Source of the DNA: Conidiobolus incongruus B7586
Taxonomy: Eukaryota > Entomophthoromycota > Entomophthoromycetes > Entomophthorales > Conidiobolaceae
Length of the DNA: 28,654 nucleotides
Reading direction: 5' to 3'
Assembly: GCA_000697335.1 (NCBI GenBank)
Contig: JNEM01013316.1
Coordinates: 1 to 28,654, forward strand
Within the stretch, counting starts at the first letter, position 1. Each line of letters begins with the position of its first letter. The position numbers and the translations under genes were made by a program. Below, piece by piece: positions 9,483 to 19,667 of this stretch. Under the pieces are notes generated by a model. The model had not been told where the DNA came from, did not search any database, and saw only the letters and a program-made list of their open reading frames with translations.

Positions 9483-10451
9483 ATGAGGATTTGTTATTTA
9501 TTCGTATCTTTGATCGCTGGAGCAACTATCTCAAAATCTAGAAAAGGAGCAGAAAATCCTCAATTGGTTAATTCTTTAAATCAAGCCATTGAAAAATTTA
9601 ATAATCAGAAGAATCAGACAAAAGATGCTCAACTTCGTAATAGTGGTAAAACATTAATTGCTCCAGCTTCAAAGATGACCACTGAAATTGAAGGTCGTAA
9701 CTTTATTAATTATGCTGGAGCTGCCTACTGTCCTAAAGATAAATTGATTAGTTGGGAATGTGGCAATTGTAATGGTTACACTTCCGGATCCAGCGAAGTA
9801 ACATACTTCCAAGGTACAAGTATGAGCTCAGCAGGGTATTCAGCTATTAACAAAGATAAGAAACTAATTGTACTGGGATACCGAGGCACCAACGACATCG
9901 AAAATTGGTTATACAATTTAAATATTGATTTGATATCCGCTGAACTATCTGGATCTTATCGAGATGCAGAGATTCATGAAGGATTCAATGATATGGCCAA
10001 TTCTTTACTCCAACAATCTACCAGTGCTCTAAAATCTGCAATAGGAAAATATCCCAGTTTTAAAGTGGTGTTCACTGGACATAGCTTAGGCGGTGCCATT
10101 GCTTTACTCATAGCATTTAGGTTAGCTCAATCCAAAATAATCAGTTGGGATAAAATGAATGTTATTACATATGGCCAACCTCGTGTAGGCAATCCTAAAT
10201 TTGCGAATTATCTTAACACTAAACCATGGACATTCGCTCGCATTACGTCTCATTCGGACATTGTGCCCATATCTCCGGGGATGGCTTTTGGATACTATCA
10301 CAATCAGTACAATATGCATATTAACGAAAATGGAGAAACTATTCAATGCTCTATTTACGAGGAAGATGACAAATGTATTGACGATTTTTGGATTCCTAGC
10401 GTTGATGCTCATTTTAATTATTGGAATTTGACAATGAATACAAGTTGCTAA
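9483..10451 (+). CDS. secreted class 3 (Rhizomucor-type) triacylglycerol lipase, paralog 1
   Basis: Extracellular alpha/beta-hydrolase of the fungal lipase_3 family, hydrolysing triacylglycerols. The 322-residue frame has no intron. A short signal peptide (Arg2, hydrophobic 4-15) is followed by a probable propeptide to about residue 60 with an N-Q-T sequon at 44-46. The catalytic Ser201 is in GHSLGG (199-204), with Asp259 (SHSDIVP) and His310 (VDAHFNYW). Spacings of 58 and 51 resemble Rhizomucor miehei S144-D203-H257. The oxyanion region is GYRGTND (132-138), followed by the lid segment IENWLYNL (139-146). TYGQPRVGNPKFANY (229-243) is a family hallmark. Cysteines C83, C93, C96, C289, C298 and C322 suggest three disulfides. 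An AATAAA lies near 10518. It is the first member of a three-copy tandem cluster. Substrate range (triglyceride, phospholipid or feruloyl ester) cannot be read from sequence alone. Confidence 0.96.
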   Translation: MRICYLFVSLIAGATISKSRKGAENPQLVNSLNQAIEKFNNQKNQTKDAQLRNSGKTLIAPASKMTTEIEGRNFINYAGAAYCPKDKLISWECGNCNGYTSGSSEVTYFQGTSMSSAGYSAINKDKKLIVLGYRGTNDIENWLYNLNIDLISAELSGSYRDAEIHEGFNDMANSLLQQSTSALKSAIGKYPSFKVVFTGHSLGGAIALLIAFRLAQSKIISWDKMNVITYGQPRVGNPKFANYLNTKPWTFARITSHSDIVPISPGMAFGYYHNQYNMHINENGETIQCSIYEEDDKCIDDFWIPSVDAHFNYWNLTMNTSC

Positions 10452-12512
10452 TTAATATTGATATATACATAAAAAATAATACATTATCAAACTCAAATTT
10501 AAATTAATTCAATACATAATAAAAGAGATGTTTTATTATTAATTAGTTAATAAATATAATTCAAATTACTAATGAATTTTATAAGTAAAAAGAAAAAATT
10601 AGATCCTGAATTTGAGAGAATTTATTAAAAATAATCATCATTTTTGAAATATATTAACTTGTTTGTATTAAACTTTAGTTCACTTGTTTTATTTATATAC
10701 AAAGCAACAGTGAACCAATATAACTCATGTTTCTAATATTTTAAAGATGTTCATTTTACTATAATATTTTTAATAATTATTGAGTATCTATATTCTTATA
10801 TATATTATTTAATTTATTTTTTTAATTTTAAAATCATTTAAAAATATGATTAATCTTTGCTTATTGTCAATATATTGATAAATTTCTGTATTTGACGAAT
10901 AAATCCTTATAATATATGATTTAATATGAATTCATTGTTTAGTTTATTTCATTATAAATTATTTATATAGTCTAAGAGAAATATATGAAAAATTTATCCA
11001 ATTTGTTCACTTAAATAATACCAAAACTCGAGATCTTTTTTATATACATGACATAATTTTGTAAATGGTAACATATATTAACCTCTTGACCCTCAATGTC
11101 CAATTTATAAAAATTTCATGGTAGTTTTTATTTATTATAGAATGTGTTTATATATCAAATTATTCTTTAACAATATTACCATTGATTGAGATTATTAAGA
11201 AATTATTAAAAAAATAAAAATATTTTTGAATTTTTAATATTCTATAATGTAAGTTATTATTATGAAATATAAATTATTTTTTACTTTGAAACATTGGACA
11301 TTTTATTCATTACTTGTATAATTTATAATAATATAGAGCCATTATTCTTTTGCTCAAATATTTAAAAATAATAAAAATTTTAATGTTATGATTCATAATT
11401 TTTACTTGCAGCATTAATCATCATTAGCTATCTTAACATTAAGTTCAAATATGGATGTCATTTATTTTATCTAAGCATTGATGTCATTCAAATTTCAATA
11501 AACCAACAGTCAAAGGATTACAAAATGCAATAGATCAACAACCAGTACAATTCTTAATTTTAATTATGTCTTAAAGCCACCTGAAATACTGTTAAATGTA
11601 AATATGAAATATATGACTATGTAATTGTTATATTAACTTAACCTCTTTATAAGCATTCATTATTTATCTATATAATATGCCATATGAATAATTTGAAAGA
11701 AACTTTTTGTTAAGTTTCGAATGAATTTAAAAAGAATTAGTTATATATCTCTTATAAGCTGTGCTTTTTTTACACTCCATGTATCTTTTTATCTATTTTA
11801 TATCACTTTACAAATTTATCTCTAAAATTTTGAACTTTATATAACTCAATATAAAAATTTTTGTGGAGATATATTATTGAACAGCAAAAATATGTAAAAT
11901 ATGATCAAAAATATGTAAATATGAGTTGATTAATATATATTCATGATCACAATAATCCAACTGAAATATATAATATTTTATAATTAATATATCAATATAT
12001 TTTTAATTCTATAATTGAATCTATTTGATAGAAAAAAATATTAACAACTATATAATTTTGACTCAGTACTCAATTTTTAGGTTTATTCAAATGAACAAAA
12101 TATATCAAATTATCAATATCTCAAAATTTCTTTTCAAAGTAATTGAAATTTATTGTATGAAAAGTTGGTTTTTTAAATGAAAAAAAAAAATTAATAGTAT
12201 TTAATGATAGTACCTTACTAAATTACACCAATTGAATATTATCAAATTGAATCTTTTAATGCATTCAATCCAATTACTGATTGATGGAAATACATTACTA
12301 TATATATCTATTATTAATCTGTATTTTATAACATTAGAGAATCATTATACAAGGAATTCTAATTCAGAATATTGATTCACTATTGAATAATTAAGTTTTC
12401 AAAATAAAAAGTATAATTACGTAATTTTTAAATAGAAATTCAAATATTACAATATATTTTATTTAGCGGTATTTTAAATCACTAATAATTTATCCAGATA
12501 TTAAATTTTGTG

Positions 12513-12548
<36 letters not shown>

Positions 12549-12876
12549 CATCCTGTGAATTTTATAGCTGATTCATTGTATATGAATTATTATTATATTT
12601 TATATAATTTTTTTGATTATAACTACAAATTTATTCACAATATTATATTATTAAAATAATCGTAATAATTTTAGAATTTTTTGAAAACGTTTTTTTCCAT
12701 ATGTAGATTTGAACTAGGGATGTAAGGGATGATGCCAAATATTCAGGATTAAAATTAAAATCTTTATGTCAGATAAATCGTTATATTTTCTTTTTGTAGG
12801 AATGTGGAGAGTTTATTTGTTCGTTCGGAGGATTTAATAATCCTGATGAAATTTGTAGAAATTGAAAAAAAAATTA
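10452..12876. other. 2.4-kb spacer between lipase 1 and the duplicated block of lipase 2
   Basis: Mostly A/T with no convincing gene. Two less AT-rich islands stand out. Around 11410-11600, GLQNAIDQQPVQF reads in one frame, vaguely like the QQPVSVAI segment of papain-family proteases, but nothing supports it on either side. Around 12700-12865 there is an acceptor-like pyrimidine tract and a short Cys-rich frame. Both could be remains of lost genes. A (TA)n tract lies at 12516-12544. Confidence 0.4.
12516..12544. repeat. (TA)n microsatellite
   Basis: An uninterrupted TA dinucleotide run of about 14 units in the spacer between the two lipase genes. Confidence 0.85.
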
Positions 12877-13181
12877 ATATTCACCAAATTTGCTCAAGCA
12901 TAAAATTTCTAGCAAATTTGGTAGAGTGATTAATCATTATGTGAATAATGTAGAAAATTTAAGGGGCCTGTCTTTTCCAAGTAGTTTGGTTATCGATAGG
13001 AAATTGTCTATGTTATAATATTTAGGGGTATTATTATGGAAGTGTAAGGATTTAAGTAGTTACCAGAGTATGAAGCCATAAATTTTAAATCATAGTATAC
13101 AAAATGTATTACAATTGGAAGTATTTAAACCTTTGATCAATTTTATGATATGATTAATCCAATCCATTCATATTTATTATA
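12877..13181 (+). promoter_or_regulatory. lipase 2 promoter block, shared with lipase 1
   Basis: Counterpart of 9191-9482. The TATTTAAA box at 13122-13129 is 60 bases before the ATG. The TGTAAGGATTTA element starts at 13043. The block is markedly more diverged than the coding sequences it drives, except for the last 34 bases, which are identical in the two copies. Confidence 0.6.
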
Positions 13182-14153
13182 ATGAGGATTTGTTATTTAT
13201 TCGTATCTTTGATCGCTGGAGCAACTATCTCAAAATCTAGAAAAGGAGCAGAAAATCCTCAATTGGTTAATTCTTTGAATGAACAAATTCAAAGATTTAA
13301 TAATCAGAAGAATGAGACTCAAGATACTGAACTCCGTAATAGTGGTAAAACATTAATTGCTCCAGCTTCAAAGATGACCACTGAAATTGAAGGTCGTAAC
13401 TTTATTAATTATGCTGGAGCTGCCTACTGTCCTAAAGATAAATTGATTAGTTGGGAATGTGGCAATTGTAATGGTTACACTTCCGGATCCAGCGAAGTAA
13501 CATACTTCCAAGGTACAAGTATGAGCTCAGCAGGGTATTCAGTTATTAACAAAGATAAGAAACTAATTGTACTGGGGTACCGGGGTACCAATGACATTAT
13601 CAACTGGGTATACAATTTAAATATTGATTTGATATCCGCTGAACTATCTGGATCTTATCGAGATGCAGAGATTCATGAAGGATTCAATGATATGGCCAAT
13701 TCTTTACTCCAACAATCTACCAGTGCTCTAAAATCTGCAATAGGAAAATATCCCAGTTTTAAAGTGGTGTTCACTGGACATAGCTTAGGCGGTGCCATTG
13801 CTTTACTCATAGCATTTAGGTTAGCTCAATCCAAAATAATCAGTTGGGATAAAGTGAATGTTATTACATATGGCCAACCTCGTGTAGGCAATCCTAAATT
13901 TGCGAATTATCTTAACACTAAACCATGGACATTCACCCGAGTCACATCCTATTCCGACCTTGTTGCCATATCTCCGGGAATGGCTTTTGGATACTATCAC
14001 AATCAGAATCATATGCATATTAACGAAAATGGAGAAACTATTCAATGCTCTATTTACGAGGAAGATGACAAATGTATTGACGATTTTTGGATTCCTAGCG
14101 TTGATGCTCATTTTAATTATTGGAATTTGACAATGAACACAGAATGTATTTAA
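13182..14153 (+). CDS. secreted class 3 (Rhizomucor-type) triacylglycerol lipase, paralog 2
   Basis: Tandem duplicate of the lipase at 9483, same strand and same architecture: signal peptide, propeptide, GYRGTND oxyanion region, GHSLGG with Ser201, Asp259, His310, same six C-terminal-half cysteines plus one more residue at the end (323 residues). It differs at 20 positions. Eight lie in the propeptide (34-50). Two lie in the lid (E140I, L143V). Five lie around the catalytic Asp (A252T, I254V, H257Y, I260L, P262A). Two are at 276-277, and the rest are A121V, M225V and S321E. In Rhizomucor lipase the Asp loop also reads DIVP, so paralog 2 (DLVA) is the derived form there. No intron. An AATAAA lies at 14179-14184, and the 3' flank is unrelated to that of paralog 1. 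Likely a lipase of altered chain-length or substrate preference (inference). Confidence 0.96.
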   Translation: MRICYLFVSLIAGATISKSRKGAENPQLVNSLNEQIQRFNNQKNETQDTELRNSGKTLIAPASKMTTEIEGRNFINYAGAAYCPKDKLISWECGNCNGYTSGSSEVTYFQGTSMSSAGYSVINKDKKLIVLGYRGTNDIINWVYNLNIDLISAELSGSYRDAEIHEGFNDMANSLLQQSTSALKSAIGKYPSFKVVFTGHSLGGAIALLIAFRLAQSKIISWDKVNVITYGQPRVGNPKFANYLNTKPWTFTRVTSYSDLVAISPGMAFGYYHNQNHMHINENGETIQCSIYEEDDKCIDDFWIPSVDAHFNYWNLTMNTECI

Positions 14154-14880
14154 AATAATTAATTAGTCGATAAAATTGAATAAAGTTAGAAATTTTGATA
14201 TATTTTAGAGAATATAGTGAATTTTATAAATAGTTGAATTTATAATGAAAATTTTGAAACAATTAATGTTGAAATGAAAAAGATGATTTAATTATCCATA
14301 GATTTAATATTAAAATTATTCAATAATTAATGATTTTTATTTATAATTTGAAATGGCTTCCACATTTTAATCTCAAGAAAAAAGGCTCGATTGAAGTAGA
14401 AACCACTAAGTCAATGGAAGATAAATTTTCAATTACTTGAATGTTAATTTTTTAATAATATTTAGGTATAATAAAAGTAAATTAATGAATTTACCAAAAT
14501 CTGGTAATTGCTCAAATGTCGATTGGAAGTAATATTATTGATATGTGATTAAATTTTAGAACCAGATAAACAATGGTAAATCTTTGAATTGCTAAATTTA
14601 TCCCTAAATTTTTACATTTGGAGAAACTTGATTTGATGAATAAATTATTAAATCAGAAAATATAATTACATATATCAAATTAAAAATATAAATAATACCT
14701 TGATTTGTAGTTATGTTATTCAAAATAAAAGTGTTGTATTTTTTATAATTATCAGTTTGTGCTACCAAATCAAGTTCTATGAATAAAAGGGGGTATGGAA
14801 TATTATCCAATTTCCTCCAAAAAGTTAGCAAGAATCAAAAACAAAAACTTCAATATAACTTTCTAATTTTGAATAGTCTA
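14154..14880. other. spacer between lipase 2 and the decayed lipase copy
   Basis: AT-rich. A 75-codon open frame on the minus strand (14604-14831) has no recognisable motif and a hydrophobic A/T-driven composition, so I leave it uncalled. The decayed lipase probably begins near the end of this stretch. Confidence 0.4.
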
Positions 14881-15670
14881 GCAGCATCAGTATCGCCCAA
14901 GACAAAATAACAACGTAAACTAAAGCTCAGAATTTCATCAAGCATACAAGTTCTGTATACTGCCAAAGCACTAATTATTAAATTGGAATTGTTTCAACTG
15001 TAATGAATTTGCTCAAGGCTCACAAGAAATCCAGTATTTTTCGCACTATCGTACCGATTCAATAGGAATTGAAGGGATCAATCAAATGAGAAGACACATC
15101 ATTTTGAACTATTGATATACCCACAGTTTTACCAATTGATTGTTCAACTTCCATCCATTTTTCACACTCAACTGCCTCAAGAGTTATTTCAGAGATAAAA
15201 AAATTCATGATTGATTTAACTGTATGGCTTATTCCCAACTGAGGCAGTTTAAAAAAACATTTGAAATGGGTATTGAAGGTATCCCGGTTTAAAAGTGGTT
15301 TTTACTCGTCATAGTTCTAGTGGTACTCCAGTTTTTTTTACAGATTTACAAAGGTCAAAGTGATTGGTTAGGGTAAAATAGATGTGATTATATACGGTTA
15401 AACTCTTGTTAGCAATTCAAAATTTGCAGTGTATTTTGACTCCAAACCATACATATTTAAGAAACATCTTGTTCAGATATTATACCCCTTTTACCTGGAC
15501 TGTTTTTAAGATACTATTATAACCAAAGGAATATCAATATAAATAGAATTGGAGAAACTATTCAATATCCCATTTCTGCGAAGGAAAATAATTGTATCAG
15601 AGATTTTTAGTTCTCTTAGTCAAATTCTTTTTTTTAATATTGGAATTTTATAGCTATTTCAAAATGTTTA
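14880..15670 (+). pseudogene. decayed third class 3 lipase copy
   Basis: A frame-broken relative of the two upstream lipases, collinear with them across their length. Visible pieces are WNCFNCNEF and QEIQYF (paralog 1: WECGNCNGY, SEVTYF), INQMRRHIIL (INKDKKLIVL), MAYSQLRQF (MANSLLQQS), KVVFTRHSSSG-like DNA near 15290-15325 where the GHSLGG nucleophile motif once stood, then stretches matching NPKFANYLNTKPW, GYYHNQ, INENGETIQ and the C-terminal region to about 15655. Several stops and frameshifts interrupt it, and the glycines of the nucleophile motif are changed. Its residues differ from both intact copies at many positions, so it derives from an older, more divergent paralog and not from the recent duplication. 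Confidence 0.82.
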
Positions 15671-15936
15671 GGGTAAGATATAAAATAATATTAGATTGAC
15701 CAAAAAGTAGAACTTAATTTAGAAACTTAATTGATCGATTCTTCAACTATTTCCAAATATTTTTTTTCCTTGTTTAATTATACATTTTGAACATTTGATT
15801 ATTTAATGAAATATAAGTATTAATGGTAATACTATCTTTTATGAATTTTATATTAGTTTTATTATATCTCAATTTATACAATTGAATTTTTTATTACTTT
15901 CAAAAATTTTTTATTAAATAAATAAATAAAGGTAAA
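15671..15936. other. short spacer with the IF-2 3' flank
   Basis: Separates the lipase pseudogene from the convergently transcribed IF-2 gene. On the minus strand an AATAAA (15915-15910) lies 22 bases after the IF-2 stop codon, a likely polyadenylation signal. Confidence 0.5.
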
Positions 15937-18426
15937 TTATTCTAATTTTTTGGGTAATTGTTTAAGGGTATAAGATTGGATAATATCACCAGGTTGGAGT
16001 TTCTGGAAATCGAGGAGTTGGATACCGCACTCTTGAGCTTGAGCGACAGTTTCTACTTCGTCCTTGAAGTGTCGGAGTTGAGTTACCGTACCTAATGTTT
16101 AATTAGTGAATTAGTAATATGCTACTAAGTGTATGATTATAAAATTACCATCGTAGATGACTTGTCCCTTTCTTAGAACTTTGATAGGATTACTCTTGAC
16201 GAAATTACCCATAGTGACCAAACAACCTGCGACTTGAGCTGTCTTCTTGCCCTTGAGATCAATTTCGAACAACTGTTTAACTTCGACTTCACCAACAATC
16301 TCTGTGACGAATTCTTCGGGAACAAGTTCCAGCATGCGTTTTTTCACTTCGTCAAGTAGTCTGTAGATAACCTTGTATTCTAGTAGTGGCATGAATAGAG
16401 ATTTACAGAGGGATTTCACTTCTTTTGGGTTGGGTACACCAAATGTTAGGATGATACCCTTACTGGCAATAGCTACATCTACATCGGCCTTGGTGGCGGG
16501 ACCTACACCCGAGGATGCGATTTTAACGTCGACTTTTTTGGTTGGTAGGTTTTTGAGAGCTTCTGAGATGGCTTCAACTGTACCAAATACGTCACCTAAA
16601 ATTTTTTAGATAAGATATTTAAATAAAATTAGATTGGACACACCTTTCAATATAATATTGAGACAGGGCTTCTCGGGAGTCTTGGGTTCGTAAATCTTTT
16701 TATTGGGATCTTCCTCAATTCCTTTAGCTTTATTCTCCTGCTTGATTTTAGCAAGTTCGTGAAGTTGCTGCTTCTGTTCATTCACCGCTTCAATTTGCTC
16801 CATTTCCTTCTTGCGCTCCAAATTTCTTTCTCTGTTGGCGATAACAAGCTTGACTTCATCTTCATCTTTGGCCTCTAAGGCATATTCACCAGCGTTGGGT
16901 AAAGTCTTCCAACCTGTAATCTGGACGGGTGTACCCGGAAGTGCTGATTTGATCTGTTTGCCGTGCTCGTCGAACATTAGACGAACTTTGGCGGATGCAG
17001 TGCCTGCAACGAGAAGTTGACCAGGCTTCAATGTACCATAGTTAACTAAAACGGAAGCAATGTTGCCGAGACCTTTATCAACTCTGGATTCGAGGACAGT
17101 AGCCTGCGTGGGGCCTTCGGGATCAGCTCTGACGTCCAAAACTTCGCTGACAGCTAAGATAGTTTCTTCAAGCTCTTCCATGCCTTCACCAGTGACAGCT
17201 GACAATTTGACGAGAGGGACATCACCACCAGATTCTTCGAGATAGACACCATGCTGGACAAAGTCAATCTTAATCTGCTCAAGGTTATTATTATGCTTAT
17301 CGCACTTGGTAATGGCGACAATAATGGGCACTTCAGCCTCTTGCGCATGCTTGATAGCTTCGACAGTTTGAGGCATAATACCATCGTCAATAGCAACTAC
17401 TAGTACGACAATATCTGTGGTATTCGCACCTCTAGCTCTCATTTGTGAGAAAGCAGCGTGACCAGGCGTATCCAAGAAAGTAATTGTATTCTTAGATTTC
17501 GTAGTAACTGAAAAAGCTCCAATATGCTGGGTAATACCTCCAGCTTCACTTGCTGCCACTGATGAATTTCTTAATTTATCCAGCAATGTGGTCTTGCCAT
17601 GATCGACGTGGCCCATAATCGTGACGACGGGAGGTCTTAAAGGATACTTGGTGGGATCGGCAGGTTTCTCCCTAGGGTAAAGATCTTTCCCCTGGACCTG
17701 GTCGACGATTGGGGTATAATTGTATTCCATAGCGATTAAACTCGCGTCTTCAGCATTCAAAGCTAATTTTGAAATATTAATATTTCAATATTTTTGAATA
17801 ATTTTTTGACTTACTGTAATCGGGACTATAATCAGGTAATCCCAATCTTGCTAAAGTCCTTTTAAAACGATCTAAAATCCAGGCATTTAGTCAATCTAAC
17901 ATTTTTAGAACTTTTGTATTTACCATATTTAACACCCAATAATCTTGATAAATTGGCAACTTTGATATATTCAGGTAAGTACAATTCCTTAGTTTTTGGC
18001 TTGGGCCTCATAGGTTTCCTAAGTTTACTTACTTTGGGCTCGGTTTCGTCTTTGATTAGGGTGGGTTTCACTCTTTCTGGTTTGCGTTCAATTTTTAAGG
18101 GTTTCTGCTTAGGATTTGAGGATTCGGAACTTGTAAATTTGGTCTCGCTCTTCTCCGGAATTGAACTTGTTTTTGGGGGAATTGGTTTAGTCTTAGTTTG
18201 TTGGGGACGTGGTGTCCACTTATTAGCATCGCTCTTTTGTCTCATTTCCTGTAAAATTTTTAATCTATCCACTGAATTATAAATTAAAATTTTATTTAAC
18301 ATTTTCTAATTTGTGAAGTTACATACTATTATTCATTTTTGACGAATAACATCTGAGACCATTTTGTAATAAATTGAATTTTGCAGCGTTTCCAACACTT
18401 TTAGTCAGAAGTTGATATGAGATCAT
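15937..18426 (-). CDS. IFM1: mitochondrial translation initiation factor IF-2, six exons
   Basis: GTPase that places initiator tRNA on the mitochondrial small ribosomal subunit. Exons (transcript order) are 18426-18327, 18271-17924, 17871-17815, 17762-16644, 16595-16149 and 16091-15937. Introns are 55, 52, 52, 48 and 57 bp, all GT..AG. Total 2127 bp, 708 residues. Exon 1 encodes a mitochondrial presequence (MISYQLLTKSV... to about 30). A Lys/Pro-rich linker follows (about 45-105), then an IF-2N-like segment (LPEYIKVANLSRLLGVKYD). The G domain shows GHVDHGKT (186-193), DTPG (233-236), TKCD (287-290) and SAVTG (323-327). Then come the domain II barrel (DKGLGNIASVLVNYGTLKPG), a coiled coil rich in Glu/Lys, LNIILKGDVFGTVEAISEAL of domain III, and the C-terminal barrel ending LPKKLE. 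All five introns are phase 1. G4 has Thr where NKxD is usual. The acceptor in exon 5 restores the DVFGTVEA motif, which fixes that junction. Confidence 0.95.
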
Positions 18427-19084
18427 TTTTTGTATTATGTTTAAAATAATTTATCAAAAAATTTATACAGTTCTATATTAATAACTATATTCAACTTTTT
18501 GTAATATTGGTAATTTATATCAAATATTATATTAATAAAATTAAAATTATAAATTAAAAAATATATAATTCTATTAGGTGTTAAACTATGATATTTAGCC
18601 AATGATGGCAATTTATATAAATTTTAAAAATATTTCAAATTATGGGATATTCTTATTTATTTTTCTTTAGTTTATTTTTTCAAATTTTAAGTTATTATTT
18701 TGAAATTGTTTTTCGTATTCAATTTTAAATTAGTTTATTGATATTCACAGTTTATTAAAATTATTTATATTAATATTTTATTTTACTAAGTTGAATGAAA
18801 TATATCGTAAGCAGAATACAAATGTAGAAAATCTCTTTAGTAAAACAATGAAATATATTTTATAATAATTAATAATTAATTATTAATATTTTTTTAAACA
18901 AAAATAATTGATTCATTAGTTAGTTGAAATTGGATTTATTAATAACATTTGGTTAATAGAATATCATGATAATGAAAATTTAATTATCTGAATAATCTGA
19001 TAAAATTTTATTCAATTCACAAATTCTATAAATATCAATATAAATATTCATTAAGTTTTTCTATAAATTAATGAATTATATATT
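18427..19084. other. IF-2 upstream region
   Basis: AT-rich 650 bases. A TATAAAT on the minus strand at 18467-18461 lies about 35 bases before the IF-2 ATG and may serve as its TATA box. Otherwise nothing is recognised. Confidence 0.4.
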
Positions 19085-19440
19085 GTCATGGGTCAGAAGA
19101 CCAGTTCAACCCTTGCAATTTAAATCACTCAGTATCCCCGATACAGAACCACTGTCAACGTGATCAACAAACGCCCCCAACCTTCGGAATCAATCATTCC
19201 ATCAGACATATTATCCGAAACACTGGAATACGGATCAACCCAACTAAAAATATAACGAATACAACTTAGTTGGCATGCAGGTTTTCTTCCTAGAGTTCTA
19301 TCCTACAATATAGGTGAATTGATAAACTCTCTCTTTATATTATTTCAGAGGTGCAGTTCCGGAAGACGATTATTTACCTAATTTTATTAGACACCTAACT
19401 TCCTAGCTGATGTGAGTATATATCCAGAAGGGATAGTGAA
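19085..19440 (-). other. GC-elevated island with gene-like fragments, unidentified
   Basis: The composition is clearly less AT-rich than both flanks, as in the real exons of this window. On the minus strand an open stretch of 38 codons (about 19245 down to 19130; WVDPYSSVSDNMSDGM then GWGRLLITLTVVLYRGY and a stop) is preceded by an acceptor-like TATATTTTTAG and, further up, by segments that could be small exons between GT..AG pairs. On the plus strand, MGQKTSSTLA from an ATG at 19089 hits a stop after 11 codons, followed by another 43-codon open stretch. I recognise no family in either reading. It may be a small spliced gene on the minus strand, a decayed gene, or a structured RNA. The minus reading has the better first-position G content. 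Orientation is uncertain. Confidence 0.35.
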
Positions 19441-19615
19441 TTATTGAAGTAAAAAAAAATAAAATTCAATAAGTATAATATGATTAGAAAAAAGATTTTA
19501 AAATAAACGAAGATTTTCATTTTAGAAAGAATATTAATTAAAAGAGTTTTGAATATTGATGAGAAAAGTGATTATAATGTTAATTAAATAAATATAAAAT
19601 TGAATAAATATATAG

Positions 19616-19624
19616 AAAAAAAAA
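19616..19624 (-). terminator. candidate RNA polymerase III terminator
   Basis: A run of nine A on the plus strand is a T run on the coding strand of the tRNA, about 44 bases past its 3' end. No closer run of four or more T is seen, so the primary transcript would have a longish trailer. Confidence 0.45.
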
Positions 19625-19667
19625 TTAGATTAAAGTATATTTTGTTGGACAAATTAAATTATATTTA

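Noticed and set aside
11400-11600. Fragment reading GLQNAIDQQPVQF, similar to a papain-family segment
   Set aside because: Only about a dozen residues match and neither flank contains the Cys, His or Asn motifs.
14604-14831. 75-codon open frame on the minus strand
   Set aside because: No motif, hydrophobic A/T-rich composition, no splice partner; expected by chance in this much sequence.
19085-19440. Known structured RNAs (U1-U6, SRP, RNase P) in the GC-elevated island
   Set aside because: None of the diagnostic conserved blocks of these RNAs is visible on either strand.
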